Shown: one piece after another, positions 12,484-24,765 of the stretch
Layout: every line of letters starts with the position of its first letter
How positions within the stretch are numbered: position 1 is the stretch's first letter
From: Magnolia sinica
Taxonomy: Eukaryota; Streptophyta; Magnoliopsida; Magnoliales; Magnoliaceae
Direction of reading: 5' to 3'
Length of the DNA stretch: 64,000 nt
NCBI RefSeq assembly: GCF_029962835.1
Contig: NC_080588.1
Location: 60,722,001-60,786,000 of the forward strand
Program-made: the position numbers and the translations under genes
Notes under the pieces: generated by a model
Told to the model about the DNA's origin: nothing
The model's database searches: none
Seen by the model: only the letters and a program-made list of their open reading frames with translations

Positions 12484-13127
12484 GTGTACACGAGTCGAAT
12501 TAAATTGAGCTTGGCACAGCTCAACTCGGCTCGCTCACTTGCCAACCCCAGCTTGAACTAGTTGAACTAGGCTCGACTCGATCCTTAAGCCTGACTGGCC
12601 AGCTTGGCTCAGTTTAGTCAGTAGCTCAGGCCAGTTAGAGCCAAGATCGAGCCGAGTTCGCCTCTGCGGCATTTTCACAAACACATGGATTGCATCTCGA
12701 ATTCTCAATGTTTGTAAAACAGTAACAACGATTTTTACAGGTATTTCATCTAACACCTCGTATGCAACATTAAAATCAAGAAAAATAGGTATTTCACATA
12801 CATACCTTCCCTGCCACCACCCGACACTTGGTTGGGTCATTTCATCAAATAGTTGGTAAGCAACATCAATATCTAAATAGCCGAGTCGCCAAATTGGTTT
12901 GATTCGAGTCTAACTCGAGTAGAGCTCGGTCAAGCTCGAACTCGATTCAAAATTTTTTTAAATTAAAAAAATCATCTCAGACTCAGTTTCAAACCAAGTC
13001 GCATCTAGCTAACTCGATTCAAAATTTTTTTAAATTAAAAAAATCATCTCAGACTCAGTTTCAAACCGAGTCGCATCTAGCTTTTTCGAGCCGAGTGGAG
13101 CCAAGTGAGCTAACTTTGCTCTTGTAC
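12484..13127. mobile_element. 'ctcgactcg' terminal-inverted repeat element, copy 2
   Basis: Starts ggtgtacacgagtcgaat and ends gctcttgtacagccct, inverted ends shared with the copies at 2916 and 28282. The interior holds 'acaggtatttcatctaacacc' and 'gggtcatttcatcaaatag'. It carries a private 72-bp tandem duplication. Confidence 0.7.
12939..13082. repeat. 72-bp tandem duplication inside the element
   Basis: Two units (12939-13010 and 13011-13082) start aactcgattcaaaattttt and differ by about one base (accaag versus accgag), so the duplication is recent compared with the element. Confidence 0.9.
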
Positions 13128-14034
13128 AGCCCTCCCGAGTATATCCCAATATGTAATAGGATATTTACTTCAATGAGTAATTTTATAAACATAATATATA
13201 TGATACCTTGATCGCATGCCTTGGCACTATTTGTCATTCAAAGCTTCGTATTAACCTCATAGTAACAACACATGGAGACTTTTTATTCGACCATGCAAGT
13301 GTGCCAAAAATGGGTTTAACGAAACCATACATTTATCCTTTCCTAACTTATGGTATAATGACAGGTTAAAACTCTATGAACGGTTTAGATTCTATATAAA
13401 ACTTACTTCGTGGTAGTTAGTGGGAGACGACTGTTCACTTATGATCCAACGCGCTGAACGAAAAACATCATCGAGTTTTAATCGAACTGGGTTATTTTGG
13501 TAGTTTGCATCTAAAACTAAGACAGTTTTGTTTCCATTCTTACGTAGGGAAGTCCCTTCTATCGGTGAGCATTTGATTAGATGCTCCGGCAGAGTATCAT
13601 GGCTGATACGCAGTCACTAAATTCTACACGTTGCACAATTAATCAGGTTAAGCCTCTTAAATTGTGGAAACCGCTGAAACAAAGCCAAAGTCCCAAAATC
13701 AGATTGGTAGAACAATTCAAACGTTGATTTGTGGACACTTGTTCATTGAAAGAGGGCCACTAGATTTTTTTCATTTCCACCGTACAATAAATATCCACAA
13801 ATCGGATGATCGGATATTCAAATAAGTGTAAATTTTGGTTGTTAATACATCTAAACTAAGAATCACAGTTTGAAATTCTTAGATTGAGTTGTTTATCTGC
13901 CATGCTACTTTTTTCTAAGCGCCCGTGTATCATCCACTACGCTCTTCCAGATTATCAATGTAAAACTCTTTCCGATTTTCGATAGATTGAGAAACGCGAA
14001 TCCTCTGAAACACCTGTTTTACGCACCGTGTGCA
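13128..14034. other. Intergenic, nothing recognised
   Basis: Mixed composition, no repeat end, frame or RNA gene that I can support. Confidence 0.4.
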
Positions 14035-14505
14035 ACATTAAATCTATGAGGGTCTAACATAATAATGTGTGAAATCCATACCGTCCATCATGTGAATCCA
14101 TTAATTCTATATGTTCCTAACAAATTTCATCTGGAAAAATAACTCAATTTGGAGACAACACAGGAAATAATGGATAATGGGACGCCAATCATAGGCTTGT
14201 TCGTTGGGCCACTGTTATGTAAATATTTCATCAAACCCGTTAATCAGGTGTGAATAACAATTATTAAGAAATATAACAAAATAAAACATGATATATAACT
14301 CAGGTCGGCCACACTATGTGATCTTACAGATCCTAGACGAAATTTTACATTGTTCATAGTAGTGTAGACTATATAATTTTTTTTTTACTTTTATTATGGA
14401 TTTAATGGTGAATATAAGGTTTTAAAACTGATGGACGGATTAGATTTTACACATGAAAATGGTGGGCCTCACAGAGCTTAGGTGACGTACGCGCAGCGGA
14501 AAAGA
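14035..14505. mobile_element. Palindromic MITE, degenerate copy 6, upstream of ARL8
   Basis: Left-end motif 'atgtgtgaaatccataccgtcc' and right-end motif 'gatggacggattagatttta' with ggtgggcctcacagagct. The outer right end 'ggtgacgtacgcgcagcgg' resembles the terminal repeats of the 26627 copy (tgacgtca, gcggat). It abuts the ARL8 promoter. Confidence 0.5.
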
Positions 14506-14718
14506 GGTGCTGTAGACGAATCGGGTCTCTCATCCTTCACCTTTTTAAATATTTCCGTTGCCATCTGATATCAGTCGCGACTCGAGACAGAGAGGGAGAG
14601 ATAGGCATTGAGAACGAAGAGCTGTTGAGAGCGAAGAAAAGAACACTTTCTCTCCAGATCTGATTTTTTTCTTCAGAAACCCTAATTTCATCTCGTTCTT
14701 CAATCTTTTATTGCATTG
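14486..14718 (+). promoter_or_regulatory. ARL8 core promoter and 5' UTR
   Basis: An AT-rich TATA-like stretch (ttaaatatt, about 14546) precedes a GA-rich leader (gacagagagggagagatag, about 14585-14605). AAACCCTAA at 14677-14685 is a telo-box-like motif, common near the starts of plant housekeeping genes. A degenerate MITE ends just upstream (about 14485-14505), so very little unique promoter sequence remains. The transcription start is inferred, not seen. Confidence 0.5.
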
Positions 14719-15352
14719 ATGGGGCTGTGGGATGCTTTCCTCAATTGGCTCCGCAGGTATGCGATTTTACCCCTTCTAGAGAGTGATTGTTTTTTTTTTT
14801 TTTTTTTTAAACAAAAATTTTGTTGGTGATTCTGATGAAATTCGTGGTTTGATTTTGATCTGGAGGAGCTCCTTTTTAATGTTATTTTTTGGGAGGAAGG
14901 GGTGTTGTTGAATTTTTGGAATTTGAAAGCGAATACAGATTTTATTTTTTTTCCGTTTAAATTAGGTTTCTATTACCTTTTTTTAGTGGATAATGCTTAG
15001 GGGATTTCCGCGAGGTGAGATTGAAGAGGTGATTTGCGGCACACGTGCTATCGTGGCATGCGTGTGTGAGATCCAGGCGTTCATCAGATGGGGCCCACTG
15101 CGAACATATCCTGGCCGCAATTTCAGGTTGGTCGGTGGGCCACACGTCTATGAGAAAATGTACGGTTAGACAAAAGACTGACCGTTTATAAGTAGGGAGA
15201 TGGGTTCAGTTTCTCAAAGAACTGATGGGAAGCCAAATAGCTGGATTAATGCCACTAGGCTATGGATCACCACTGACAATAGGAATTTTTATTGATTGAG
15301 TATTAGAGGATTTGTTTTGTCTTCTTTGGCTTTGGCCTTAATAGAGCTCTTT

Positions 15353-15387
<35 letters not shown>

Positions 15388-18300
15388 CAGGGGTCGTTTG
15401 GCACCATGGATTTGAGGGGGTTTGAGGGGATTTCAAATCCCCTGGTATGTTTGGCACATAAAGTAACTGGGGGTTTCAAATCCCCTCAAAGAGGGGGTTT
15501 GAAATTCAAGATGAAAGCTCGGATTACATCCAAAATCCTTCCAAGAGTTGCATGTGTAACATGTGTGTCACTATGCTATTAATGTATTGGACGCACGGCC
15601 CACTGATGATATCCCAAAACAATCAGATTATCAATTGCATCACTATAATTACTTTAATAAGATGATCTGTGCTGTCCAAACATTGTCCATGTAAATCAAC
15701 GGTTAAAAATCGTTGGTTAGTCACTCGGATGTGATCTTGTGCTTGTGGCCCATCGGAGACTAGGAATTTCATTTGCATGCTTGCACGATTCATTCTCGTG
15801 CTAATCCTATGCAGTTAGGTAGGGATGGAAAAAAAACGGGAAGTGTAAATCTGTTTGAGGCTATATTAGCCACATGTCTGCACATGTGCCAACATCTTCT
15901 ACTTAGCCATTATGGTCGACATCACCAATATACCATAAGGTTTGCTCCCACTAATCATTGAATTTACCATCTATGCTTATATCGCTCACCATGAGATTTT
16001 ATCACTCATGATTAATAAAACAACTGAGTGTTTTAGAATTCTTGGTATGGGCATCCTCAAGTCTTGGAATTCTCCTGCTTAGGTGTCCCTAAGTTCCTAT
16101 CAAACGTACATTTCTTGAAAATATGTATGCCCTCATGCCCTTTTTGAAAGGATCAATTATTATATCTTCTAAAGATAGATGACTAACTGTCACCTCACGC
16201 TTCTCAACATAATCTTGAAGGTAATGATATTATGCATCAATATGGTTGCCCTTTGAGCTATTAAGTTCACCTGGTATTAGTCTAATTGCTACCTAATTAT
16301 CATGGAAATGTGCATCATTGGTTAATCAATCTTCATATCCTTAATGACGGACTTTATCCAAACAGTGAGAGTACATGCTATACCATATACAGCGTTCTAA
16401 GCTCATTAATACACCGGCCAACATATACCTGCTTTTTATTAGACTAAGGAATAAAAACTCTTCCAAAGAGGAAAACATAATCTGAGGTGGGTTTACTATC
16501 ATCATTCAAAAAAGAGTCTGCATGTGAATATCCTGTAACTTCAAGCTTCTTTGCTTGAAAATAAAATTTCAAGTGCTCTGCCCTTTAGACATCTCATTAT
16601 CCTTTTCACTACTTTCTAGTATATCAGGCTAGGATTACTTGGAAAACGACTTACAAGACCTATTGCATATGTAAGTTATGGTCTTGTACGCATCATAACA
16701 TACATCAATCTTCCTACTGCCTAGGCATAGGGAATATGTAAATTTTCTTGTCTGTCTCTTGGACAAATCATTTTACTGAGCTTAAAAACTTTTTTAATCT
16801 AGAGCAGACTGTGGTTTACAATTACCCATATTAAACCTTTGAACAAGTTCTGGGCTAAGGACGAAGCTCGTACTTCAGGTGGAAGCTTGTGGAGAAGTGG
16901 AGCTTGGACCCTAGGAGTTTGAACACTTCTGTCCAGAACCTCCCAGTGAACCTGGGGTTCCTATCACTGATGATGGTCCGGTTCATTATCAATGCACCTT
17001 TCTTGATTTAAACACAACGATCAAGTTTTTTTTTTTTAATCTATCTTTACAACCGAAGTATAGGATGCTTCTTCCATATCTTTCATCTCAAACTTAGAGA
17101 TGAGTTGTAACTTAGTTTTGTTAATCATTTTGTGTAATTCACAGCCAAAATTATGTGATCCATGTACAAAGACAATGGTAAAACTAATCTCACTAGTCAT
17201 GATATATATGGTGTTTGGATACTGAAGGTTGCTTGAGAATAAAGGCTAATGGTTGCATGGATTATTTGGAAAGCAAAAGCCTTGGTCAATAGATGGAAAT
17301 GCTTGATTGGATAAATTGAGTGTTTTGGGAGAAAAGTAAGGTGTTGTGTTTGGGTCCTGCAAGATAGGAGGGTGTAAGGTGTTTGAAGTTGTAAGGCTAA
17401 GGAGACTAGGTTTAGCTGGGACGTCTTTTATGTTTGCTGTTGTTGGGAGCGATTAAACAACCACCTGGGGCACCGGTTGCTTGCCTGAGTATGGGCTAGA
17501 GATTTGGACAGTTAGGGCTATGCAAGGGTTGGATGTTTTGGAGATAGAATGATAGGAGGTGGCGATGGACGTTGGATGGTTGAATATAGTGGGCCAAATG
17601 CTGGCTACACAGCTGAATGTGATGCTGGATGATGGATGGTTGTAAGATGAACATAGAAGAGCTGGCACGACGGATTTCATGGCTTTAAAGAAGAAGAAAG
17701 ACAGTGAAACAGAATGGATGGTACCTAGAATCAAACCTCTCTAATACCAACTTATGTAGGCCTGCTCGTGATGGATCCTCACTGAGCTGGTTGTGGACTG
17801 TTTGTAGCTGGGTTGTGTGTATGACCATGTTGAATCATCTGCAGATTCACCCACAACCAAGTCTGGCATGTCCTTCGGTGAGTTGCTCACACGACAACAG
17901 TGTCACATATCATTCATGTTGTCACTTCTGCTATTGCGAACACTGAGCCGCATGCGTCGAGGAATCATCCCAGCGACACAGATGGGCCTGTTAGGTTACA
18001 GGAGCTTGCCAGTAAGAGTTATTCCAAGCAGGATCCCAATGTAGATGTTTCTTGACATTCCCTTGGTAGCCTAATTCCAAGAGGCTACAATTGTCAAGGG
18101 CATATTGTCATGTGTTATCTCATGACCATCACATTTGTTCTTCATTCACGGGTGTCCTTCAGGCGAAAGAAGTTACCTGTTTCCTTATACAACATACACA
18201 CATTCATCTAATACATTAAACCTTGCAACAATTGAAAACCCAGGTCCAAGGGGCTACGATTGTCGACTGGATTTCCTGGGTTGTGGTGTGCGTCACCTCA

Positions 18301-21300
18301 TGACCACCGCATTTGTTCTCTGTGCATACATGTCCCTCATGGGAAACAAGACATCTGTTTCTTTGTGCACCGTACACATTCATCTAATGCATTACACCTA
18401 ACAACAATGAGATACATGCTAATATGAAGTACAACACACGCACGATACATGCAACACATGATACCATTTCATGATAGACACATAATTTGTATGCTACTAC
18501 ATTCGAAAGTATGCAACTAATAAAGTGGCATTGCATATCTAAATTCCAACAGTCCTGATCTCTCACTTGCGTGCCTTTGTTGGCAATCGGCATGCGAATT
18601 GTGAGCCTGTGACTTGCTGCTTCAATATCTCCCGCGCAAATATCTTTAGCATCATTTTCCAATAGCATTAGTTTTGACATTAGAGAATGGTCTATATGTG
18701 GCGGTGGAACCTATTAGAACGAAACTGTGGATTAACAAAATGTCAGCCCCCAATTGTAGATATTAGGGTGTGCAGATATGATATCATATGATATATATGT
18801 GCTTTCACGCCTCGAAATCCGACACATAGGCTGGCTAGACCCCAATCCCTCATCCCAAGACATGAATTAATGGGTTTGTGGTGTTGCAACACCTGCGACA
18901 CCGGTATTATTGTCAATATTATTGACAATTCGTCAACAACACAAACACGGTATGAAACACATGCCTTTTAAAAAAACCAAGCCTTCAACTTTTCAGTCTT
19001 AAAACTCAACAATAATTTCAAATCATCTCAAGATTTCTCATTGATTTGAGATTATGATTATGTTTTAATGCCTTAGAAAGGCTGGAAAGTTGATGGCTTG
19101 GTTTTTTTAAAAAAGGCATGTGTTTCATGCAATGTAATTAGTTACTCCACCGTAGTTCCTTTGGGCGGGTGAGTATGTTAGGATTGCAAAAGGTTCCCGC
19201 TGCTAGACTGTATTGGATATTGGACCTCTACTGTAAACCCTTCGGGTGGGTGAGCATGTCAGGATTGCAAAATGATCCCACTTTCAAGTTCGGTAAGAGT
19301 AGTGTAATTTGCTCAACCATACGAGATGTTTCCTCACTAGTGAGCCCTTTGGATGGGTGAGTATGTATGTAAAAAGTTCTCATTGCCGGGCTAGAGCCCT
19401 TTGGATGGGTGAGTATGTTAGGATTGCAAATGTTTCCCATTACCATGCCCAATGCCCTTTGGATGGGTGGGCATCATACAAAAGGTTCCTGTTGCCAAAT
19501 TAGATGTTGTATTGAGGAAGGTTGGCCAACCAAATTAAAGGAAATACGAGAATTCTAATAATTAACTAGATTGTGATTGATATGATAAAGATGTGTTCTC
19601 TTCATAACGCCCATGTTTCTAAAGGCATGGTTTATGATATTTTTTTTATATAAAATTTGATCTCTTGTATTTCTATGAAAATCATTTTACGCGATTTCGA
19701 AACTTTGATTAAACGTGATAAACGGTGCGAGATTATATCACCGGGCTTTATAAGTTCACCCGTTATTGTGGATGCTAAATTTTAGGATGCAGAGTCTAGT
19801 TATGGAGCACAGTGGAGCGAAGATCTAGAAGTCTGTGTAGCTTTAGATTTACTTTTCCTGTTTGTGTATTCATTGTTAAAATAAAAGGTATAGTAAGTGT
19901 ATATGAGAGTCTAGATTATTGTAATAACATTTAAGTATTTTATGGAATTTGGTTTGTTGTTGTGGGATTTTTGTTAAATTATGGCTGTGTATTGCTTAAA
20001 TTGGAAGTCGTGTTTTGGTATGCGGGATCCTGGTCTGGCTAGCCCAGGTGCTGGATTTTGGGTTGTGACATATGCACAACTTGAGGATCATACAATTTCT
20101 TATGAACAAATGCATAGTTTTGAAAGATGTTGTGCCTTACTATCTAGCAGTACAAATAGCACCCACTCAACAATACAGACCCACTGATGGAAGGGACTTA
20201 TCATGGATGGATGGGAACCAGCCTAAAATTGTGAAGATCAGAGCATTCTTACCATTGGATTACTGGCTTGCGGATGGATGGTTAAAAATAAGAAGGGTAA
20301 CGGTCCAATTTGATGGGTCAAATATTCCATTATGCAGACAATTAAGTCTGTTCAATTATTGCTAAATTTGGGCTGCGGTACATCCACAATGGGCCCAAGA
20401 ATTTGGCTGGTACTGATCAGCCTGCAGATGGGCCACATGTATAGTGGGATGTCAGGTAGATGGGTGAAGATTTTTTTAAGCGAATGCATTCTGTGGGTGT
20501 CTTTGTTTGTTTTCAAATGGTATCCATTGATACATGGACTATAATGAATTGTTTCTATTTACAGCCTCTTTTTCAAGCAAGAGATGGAGTTGTCTTTAAT
20601 AGGACTTCAGAATGCTGGAAAAACTTCACTCGTGAATGTCATTGCGGTTAGTGAAGATTCACTCGATCTTCCCAATTATGCCATTAGTCTTAATGCTAAG
20701 ATGCTCATGGACTTGCTTTTATGTCTTCTTTGCAGACTGGTGGATATAGTGAAGACATGATTCCTACGGTGAGTACCAGGGAGTCCAAACTTGCTTTGAT
20801 TGTCAACTGATACAGAAGATGCTAGGTTTTTGCCTAAAGCTACAGTTTTACTTATTTTAAGATTCATCAATAACATGTGTACTGGGGCCTGCAGGTAGGA
20901 TTCAATATGCGGAAGGTAACTAAAGGAAACGTCACCATAAAGTTATGGGATCTTGGAGGTCAGCCTAGGTTTCGCAGCATGTGGGAGAGATATTGTCGTG
21001 CAGTCTCTGCTATTGTGTATGCATCTTCCCTGTATAACTTATTTTTCTTCTCTATCTGGTTTAAAACTTCAAATTTTTACAAAGGCCTTTGAGTCTTTGA
21101 CAGGTTGTTTACGTTATCCATCATGTTTATATCTTTCTCGTTGACAACGTTTTGTTTGGGTTTAGAAAAAATTTTCCAATGCAAAATTAAGCAAAGAAAT
21201 TCACCAAGGGGCCAAAGTTCCCAATAGAAAGCACCACTCTAGCAACACCCTCCTTCACAAGGGAGTCCGGTTATATTTAACCTCTCTATATGGATATTTT

Positions 21301-24008
21301 GGTTGTGAAAAAGAATTCACAAGTTTTGGGATTTCTTGTCTTTAGAAATTTTCCAAAATCATGAAATGATACCTGTGAACATGAAAGAGCTCTTTTGTTT
21401 ACAACACAAAAGAGCCCCAGTTGCAATTTTTGAATATTCTACTAAGAGTAGAAATTCTAAATGGCAAGTTATTCTCTTCTCTTGCAGTGCATTGATCATA
21501 GGTGCCATGAGTTGAATCATCTTATTAGAAAACCATCTTTGTTGGTGCACTTCAAACATATTGAGGGTTGCTCTCATAGTCCTTGCTAAGATTATCTGTT
21601 GGTCCTATACTCCTATAATGATTCAAGAAGACCTAGTTCAGTTCCCAAAAGCGACGAAGGTCACAAAACTATTGACGTGTGTTGTGACATATTTTCTTTT
21701 AATCCTGTGTGAGTGAGTATACAAATGGTGGGTTGGCACATTGAATTATAATAAACTTGCAAAAGGTTTATTATATCACATTGAATGTTCTATTCTGCTT
21801 GGTTCAAGATTTCGTCAGGATTTAGACATCAGAATATCATTTAGTTGGGGGCCTCATGGGTAGCAATGCATAAATATGTGCATACGAGATAATGTTGCTT
21901 TCACCTTGACCTAGGAAGCGGATTGCGTACTGAGTAACTCAGTATGCTTAACTCAGTACTCAAAGTTTACTGAGTAAACTCTGTGGGGCCCACCGTCATT
22001 CATGCATTATATCAACTCCGTCCATCCGTTTTATCATATAATTTTAAGGCTTTAAACCAAAAATTAATCATGTACAAAGTTCAAGTGGACCACACCACCT
22101 GAAACAGCGTGAATTGAAGTCTACCGTTGAAAAGTTCTTGGGGGCCCACAGAAGTTTTAGATCAAGATGATATTTGTGTTTTCCCTTCATCCATGTCTGT
22201 GTGATCTTATGAACAATTTGGATGACAAATAAACATCACTGGGGCCTTAGAAAGGTTTCAACGGTGGAAATCAATACTTCCACTGTTTCCTTTGGTATGG
22301 TCTACTGGAGATTTTGATATACTTCAATTTTGGGCTCAGCCCCTTAAATGATCTGCAAAAACGGATGGACGGCGTGGATAAACCACACGAATTCACAGGG
22401 AGGAGACATGAGGTAACAATGGCAATGGCTTTCTCCACTAAAAACTATCCAAAATGATTTCACTCCTTTCTCCACTGTCTTCCTTGGAGTTCCATATTAT
22501 TCACTAACGTTTCCTCAAGTATTTCCTTTCCCTTATTTAAGGCATGCATTTTTCACTTCCTTTTCCTGGGATGCACTTTGTACTTCCATCCCTGTTCTAG
22601 TAACTCTGGATCACAATATGGAGCTGAGATTTCTGACCTTCTATTCATTTTATTATGTTTATTTTTTTGTGAAATTTTGATGTTTATTTTATTATAATCT
22701 AAAACTATAGTCTATAGAGAAGTTGAGAGATGACACTAAAGCCTGTTGCTTTGCTTTCAAAAGCGGTAAAATCAAATCTGCATTTTTGGTTGGTTTTGTT
22801 GTACCATATTGAGTCACGCTGGAAGCATGCAGTAAATGCCTGTGGGAATGATTTATTCTACTTCTGTTAGGTATGTTGTTGATGCAGCCGACCGTGATAA
22901 CTTGTCCATCTCAAGAAGCGAACTTCATGACTTGTTGAGCAAGCCCTCACTGATTGGGATCCCATTGCTAGTACTCGGAAACAAAATCGACAAGCCTGAA
23001 GCTGTTTCGAAACCATCTCTGGTGGACCAAATGTAAGTATCCTCAGCTTCCTGGGTGAGTGAGGCTTTTATTTCGAATGCTTATGTAACACCCATGATTC
23101 GTCTTGACTTGACCAGTACTTGACTTAGCAAAAACTTGGTCAACTCAACTCACCTAGACTGGTAATGAGCATAACAGCCCTATTACCTCTAGTTTGATCA
23201 GGGTAACCACTGAAAATGAGTCATCTTCTCCTTCTCATTTTCTTTTTAAATGTAAAAATAGCAGGTCTGGCTGCGAACAAAGATAATCTCTTTATTAAAA
23301 TGTTTTAAAACTGACTTCGACCTGTTTTTGTGGGTGGTTTAGTCTGATCCACTATGGCTGGTTTCGGCCCAGAAACCTACCTAAATCCATAAAAATATCG
23401 GGTAATTTTCTGTTAGCATAGTGGTTAGAACATTCGATTTTCAAGCAGTAGCCATGGTTTCAAGCTTAAGACTGTCGCATTGTCTTTAACAAGAGCAGCA
23501 GCTATCCATTCAATTGACCCAGACTGTTTTGGGGGATCGCAGCTGACCTTTTGGTCCAGTCTGGGTTTTAAAACACTGATTTATTATGTTTTTAACGGGA
23601 CATCACTGCATGCACCGTGTGCACCAAGAGTCAAACACGCTCTGCCATCAAAATATGGTGGTTGGTAATCTCAATATATTTCAAAATTCGTGAAAATACT
23701 TGAGCTCACCATTGCATAAGTGGACCAAATGCAGGTGCTCAATGGGTGCACCATACAGGGCTCACTTTAATATAGCAAACATTATCTAGTTCACTCTTCG
23801 AGTCAGGTCTTGCTCATCTGGGCAAGAATTTAGTTTACGAACTGTGAGAATCTGCATGTTATTTTACACTGAATGAGGAATGTGTTGCAGGGAGCTCAAG
23901 TCGATCAACGATAGAGAGGTATGCTGCTACATGATCTCATGCAAGAACTCAACAAACATCGACACTGTTATCGATTGGCTGGTGAAGCATTCAAAATCGA
24001 AGAACTGA
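14719..24008 (+). CDS. ARL8: ADP-ribosylation factor-like GTPase ARL8
   Basis: Small GTPase of the Arf-like 8 family, which works on late endosomal, lysosomal or vacuolar membranes; plant ARL8 is also known as a host factor for tobamovirus RNA replication. Coding exons: 14719-14756, 20565-20646, 20736-20768, 20895-21016, 22871-23032 and 23891-24008. All introns are GT-AG, phases agree, and the product is 184 aa, the normal family length. Visible motifs: P-loop GLQNAGKT (residues 26-33), switch I Thr51, switch II WDLGGQ (69-74), guanine-binding NKID (129-132) and SCK (162-164). The N terminus ([11 protein letters not shown]) can form the amphipathic helix expected for membrane binding. The start is the first ATG of the short first exon and matches the family's MGLW start. 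Intron 1 is 5.8 kb and full of repeats; intron 4 holds a MITE. No lesion is seen, so I read it as functional. Confidence 0.97.
15356..15385. repeat. (GT)n microsatellite
   Basis: About 15 uninterrupted GT units. Confidence 0.95.
15390..15510. mobile_element. End of a 'gtcgtttggcacc' MITE
   Basis: Begins ggggtcgtttggcaccatgg and carries repeated gggatttcaaatcccct palindromes. The complementary end (ggtgccaaatgatccc) was not found nearby but occurs at 25349-25369, so this looks like one end of a known MITE type. Confidence 0.4.
16100..16810 (-). pseudogene. Degenerate Ty1/copia RT-RNase H fragment
   Basis: Read on the minus strand with stops and shifts, it gives copia landmarks in order: a YAVGSLMY-like block (about 16715), [11 protein letters not shown] with '[19 protein letters not shown]' (about 16590-16690), then the RNase H end KGNHIDA and [13 protein letters not shown] (about 16140-16230). 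It lies antisense in ARL8 intron 1 and is clearly dead. Confidence 0.7.
18071..18412. repeat. Two-copy tandem repeat, about 170 bp units
   Basis: The units start 'ccaagaggctacaattgtc' (18078) and 'ccaaggggctacgattgtc' (about 18245) and stay collinear through 'atctcatgaccatcacatttgttc' versus 'cctcatgaccaccgcatttgttc' to 'cattcatctaat.cattaaacc'. They are diverged. Confidence 0.75.
18785..18865. repeat. LTR-end-like piece, inverted partner at 19985-20072
   Basis: 'cgaaatccgacacataggctggctagaccccaatccctcat' matches the complement of 'gggatcctggtctggctagcccaggtgctggattttgg' at about 20025-20065. Such 'gtcac..ccaaaatcc' blocks are common in plant gypsy LTRs, so the pair may flank a collapsed insertion. 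Confidence 0.4.
18952..19128. mobile_element. 177-bp hairpin element (MITE-like)
   Basis: The ends are near-perfect inverted repeats of about 40 bases: atgaaacacatgccttttaa, aaaaaccaagcc and acttttcagtc at the left; gctggaaagt, gatggcttgg and tttttttaaaaaaggcatgtgtttcat at the right. The centre is AT-rich. It lies in ARL8 intron 1. Confidence 0.8.
19155..19500. repeat. Diverged tandem array, five units
   Basis: The core 'ccctttggatgggtgagtatg' with 'ttaggattgcaaa..ttccc' recurs at about 19157, 19237, 19338, 19398 and 19452. Units are about 50-100 bases and of uneven length. Non-coding, inside ARL8 intron 1. Confidence 0.85.
21017..22870 (+). other. ARL8 intron 4 (1.85 kb)
   Basis: Donor GTATGC, acceptor CTGTTAG. 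Apart from the MITE at 21912-22400 it shows no recognised feature. Confidence 0.8.
21912..22400. mobile_element. Palindromic MITE, copy 7, in ARL8 intron 4
   Basis: The left end ggaagcggattgcgtactgag is followed by three 'tactgagtaa/ctcagta' inverted words, then ctctgtggggcccaccgtcat. The right end is gatggacggcgtggataaac followed by acacgaattcacag, without the outer terminal repeat, so it is truncated. All inner landmarks are present. Confidence 0.8.
23408..23475 (+). mobile_element. Possible tRNA-like SINE head
   Basis: 'gttagcatagtggttagaac' fits a polymerase III A box and 'ccatggtttcaagctt' about 40 bases later a degraded B box. No tail is obvious. It lies in ARL8 intron 5. Confidence 0.35.
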
Positions 24009-24320
24009 GAAGATGATAACATAACATCTTCCCCACTTAGCAATCTATTGTTGATTTTCTAAGGATTTTCAGCTGCCCTCTTTCTGGGTCGGTCATGATG
24101 GTGGTGTTGCTTGTCCTTTCTGCTAACCCGGTTTCGGATCATCTAACGGTTGTTTTCTGCTTCGAGTTTGCTTCATATATTCTGAATTATTTCCCTTTTG
24201 ATTGGGAGGACCTCTGAAGGCATATTTATGGTAAATGGAGTTAGGATATGATTGAATTTGTGAATTTATTGATACTGATTGGTGTGAATAACATTATTGT
24301 TTATCCATTGGGTTTGGCAT
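24009..24320 (+). other. ARL8 3' UTR and downstream flank
   Basis: Unique-looking, T-rich sequence follows the stop codon, and a poly(T) run begins near 24325. No canonical AATAAA was picked out, so the cleavage site is unknown. Confidence 0.4.
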
Positions 24321-24584
24321 GAATTTGTGTTTTTTTTTTTTTTTTTTTTTGGTTTTTGAAGTGCAATTGCCCAGAATAGGGTTGCAACACCGGTGGGTTG
24401 GGTTGGGTTCAGGGCCAACCTCAGGGCCTGTCTGCTTGTTGGGTGGGCCAGAGCCTAAATGTAGGCCAGGAAGGACCCACCTAGACTGTGCTGAGCCCAG
24501 CCTCTGTGTGTGTGTGTGTGGCTAGTTTGGGAGCTTGTATTTGGAATGCACTGGAATCTTCTTCTTCTTTTTTTCTTTTTGTTA

Positions 24585-24712
24585 GCTGGTTAGTACACCC
24601 CACTGTTAGTTCACACTCACTGTTAGCCACCCCCACTAGGGATTGATACCAAGACCTAAGTGTTGAAACGAGGTATCTTTCACTCAGTCAACCACTTGAG
24701 CTACAACTTGTA
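24585..24712 (-). mobile_element. tRNA-derived SINE
   Basis: On the minus strand 'gtagctcaagtggttgactg' (A box) is followed by 'ggtcttggtatcaatccct' (B box). It begins at about 24712. Confidence 0.55.
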
Positions 24713-24765
24713 TTTGGAATGTGTTCTCAACCACTTGAGCTACAACTTGTATTTGGAATGTGTTC
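24688..24765. repeat. 39-bp tandem duplication
   Basis: 'tcaaccacttgagctacaac' with 'ttgtatttggaatgtgttc' occurs twice, with identical units at 24688 and 24727. Confidence 0.9.

Larger units (their letters stand above)
14757..20564 (+). other. ARL8 intron 1 (5.8 kb)
   Basis: Donor GTATGC, acceptor TTTACAG. It holds a GT microsatellite, a dead copia fragment, two tandem arrays, a hairpin element and two inverted LTR-end-like pieces, listed separately. The segment 14960-15150 (with atggggcccactgcgaac) may be MITE-derived, and 17200-18070 shows nothing firm. Confidence 0.8.
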
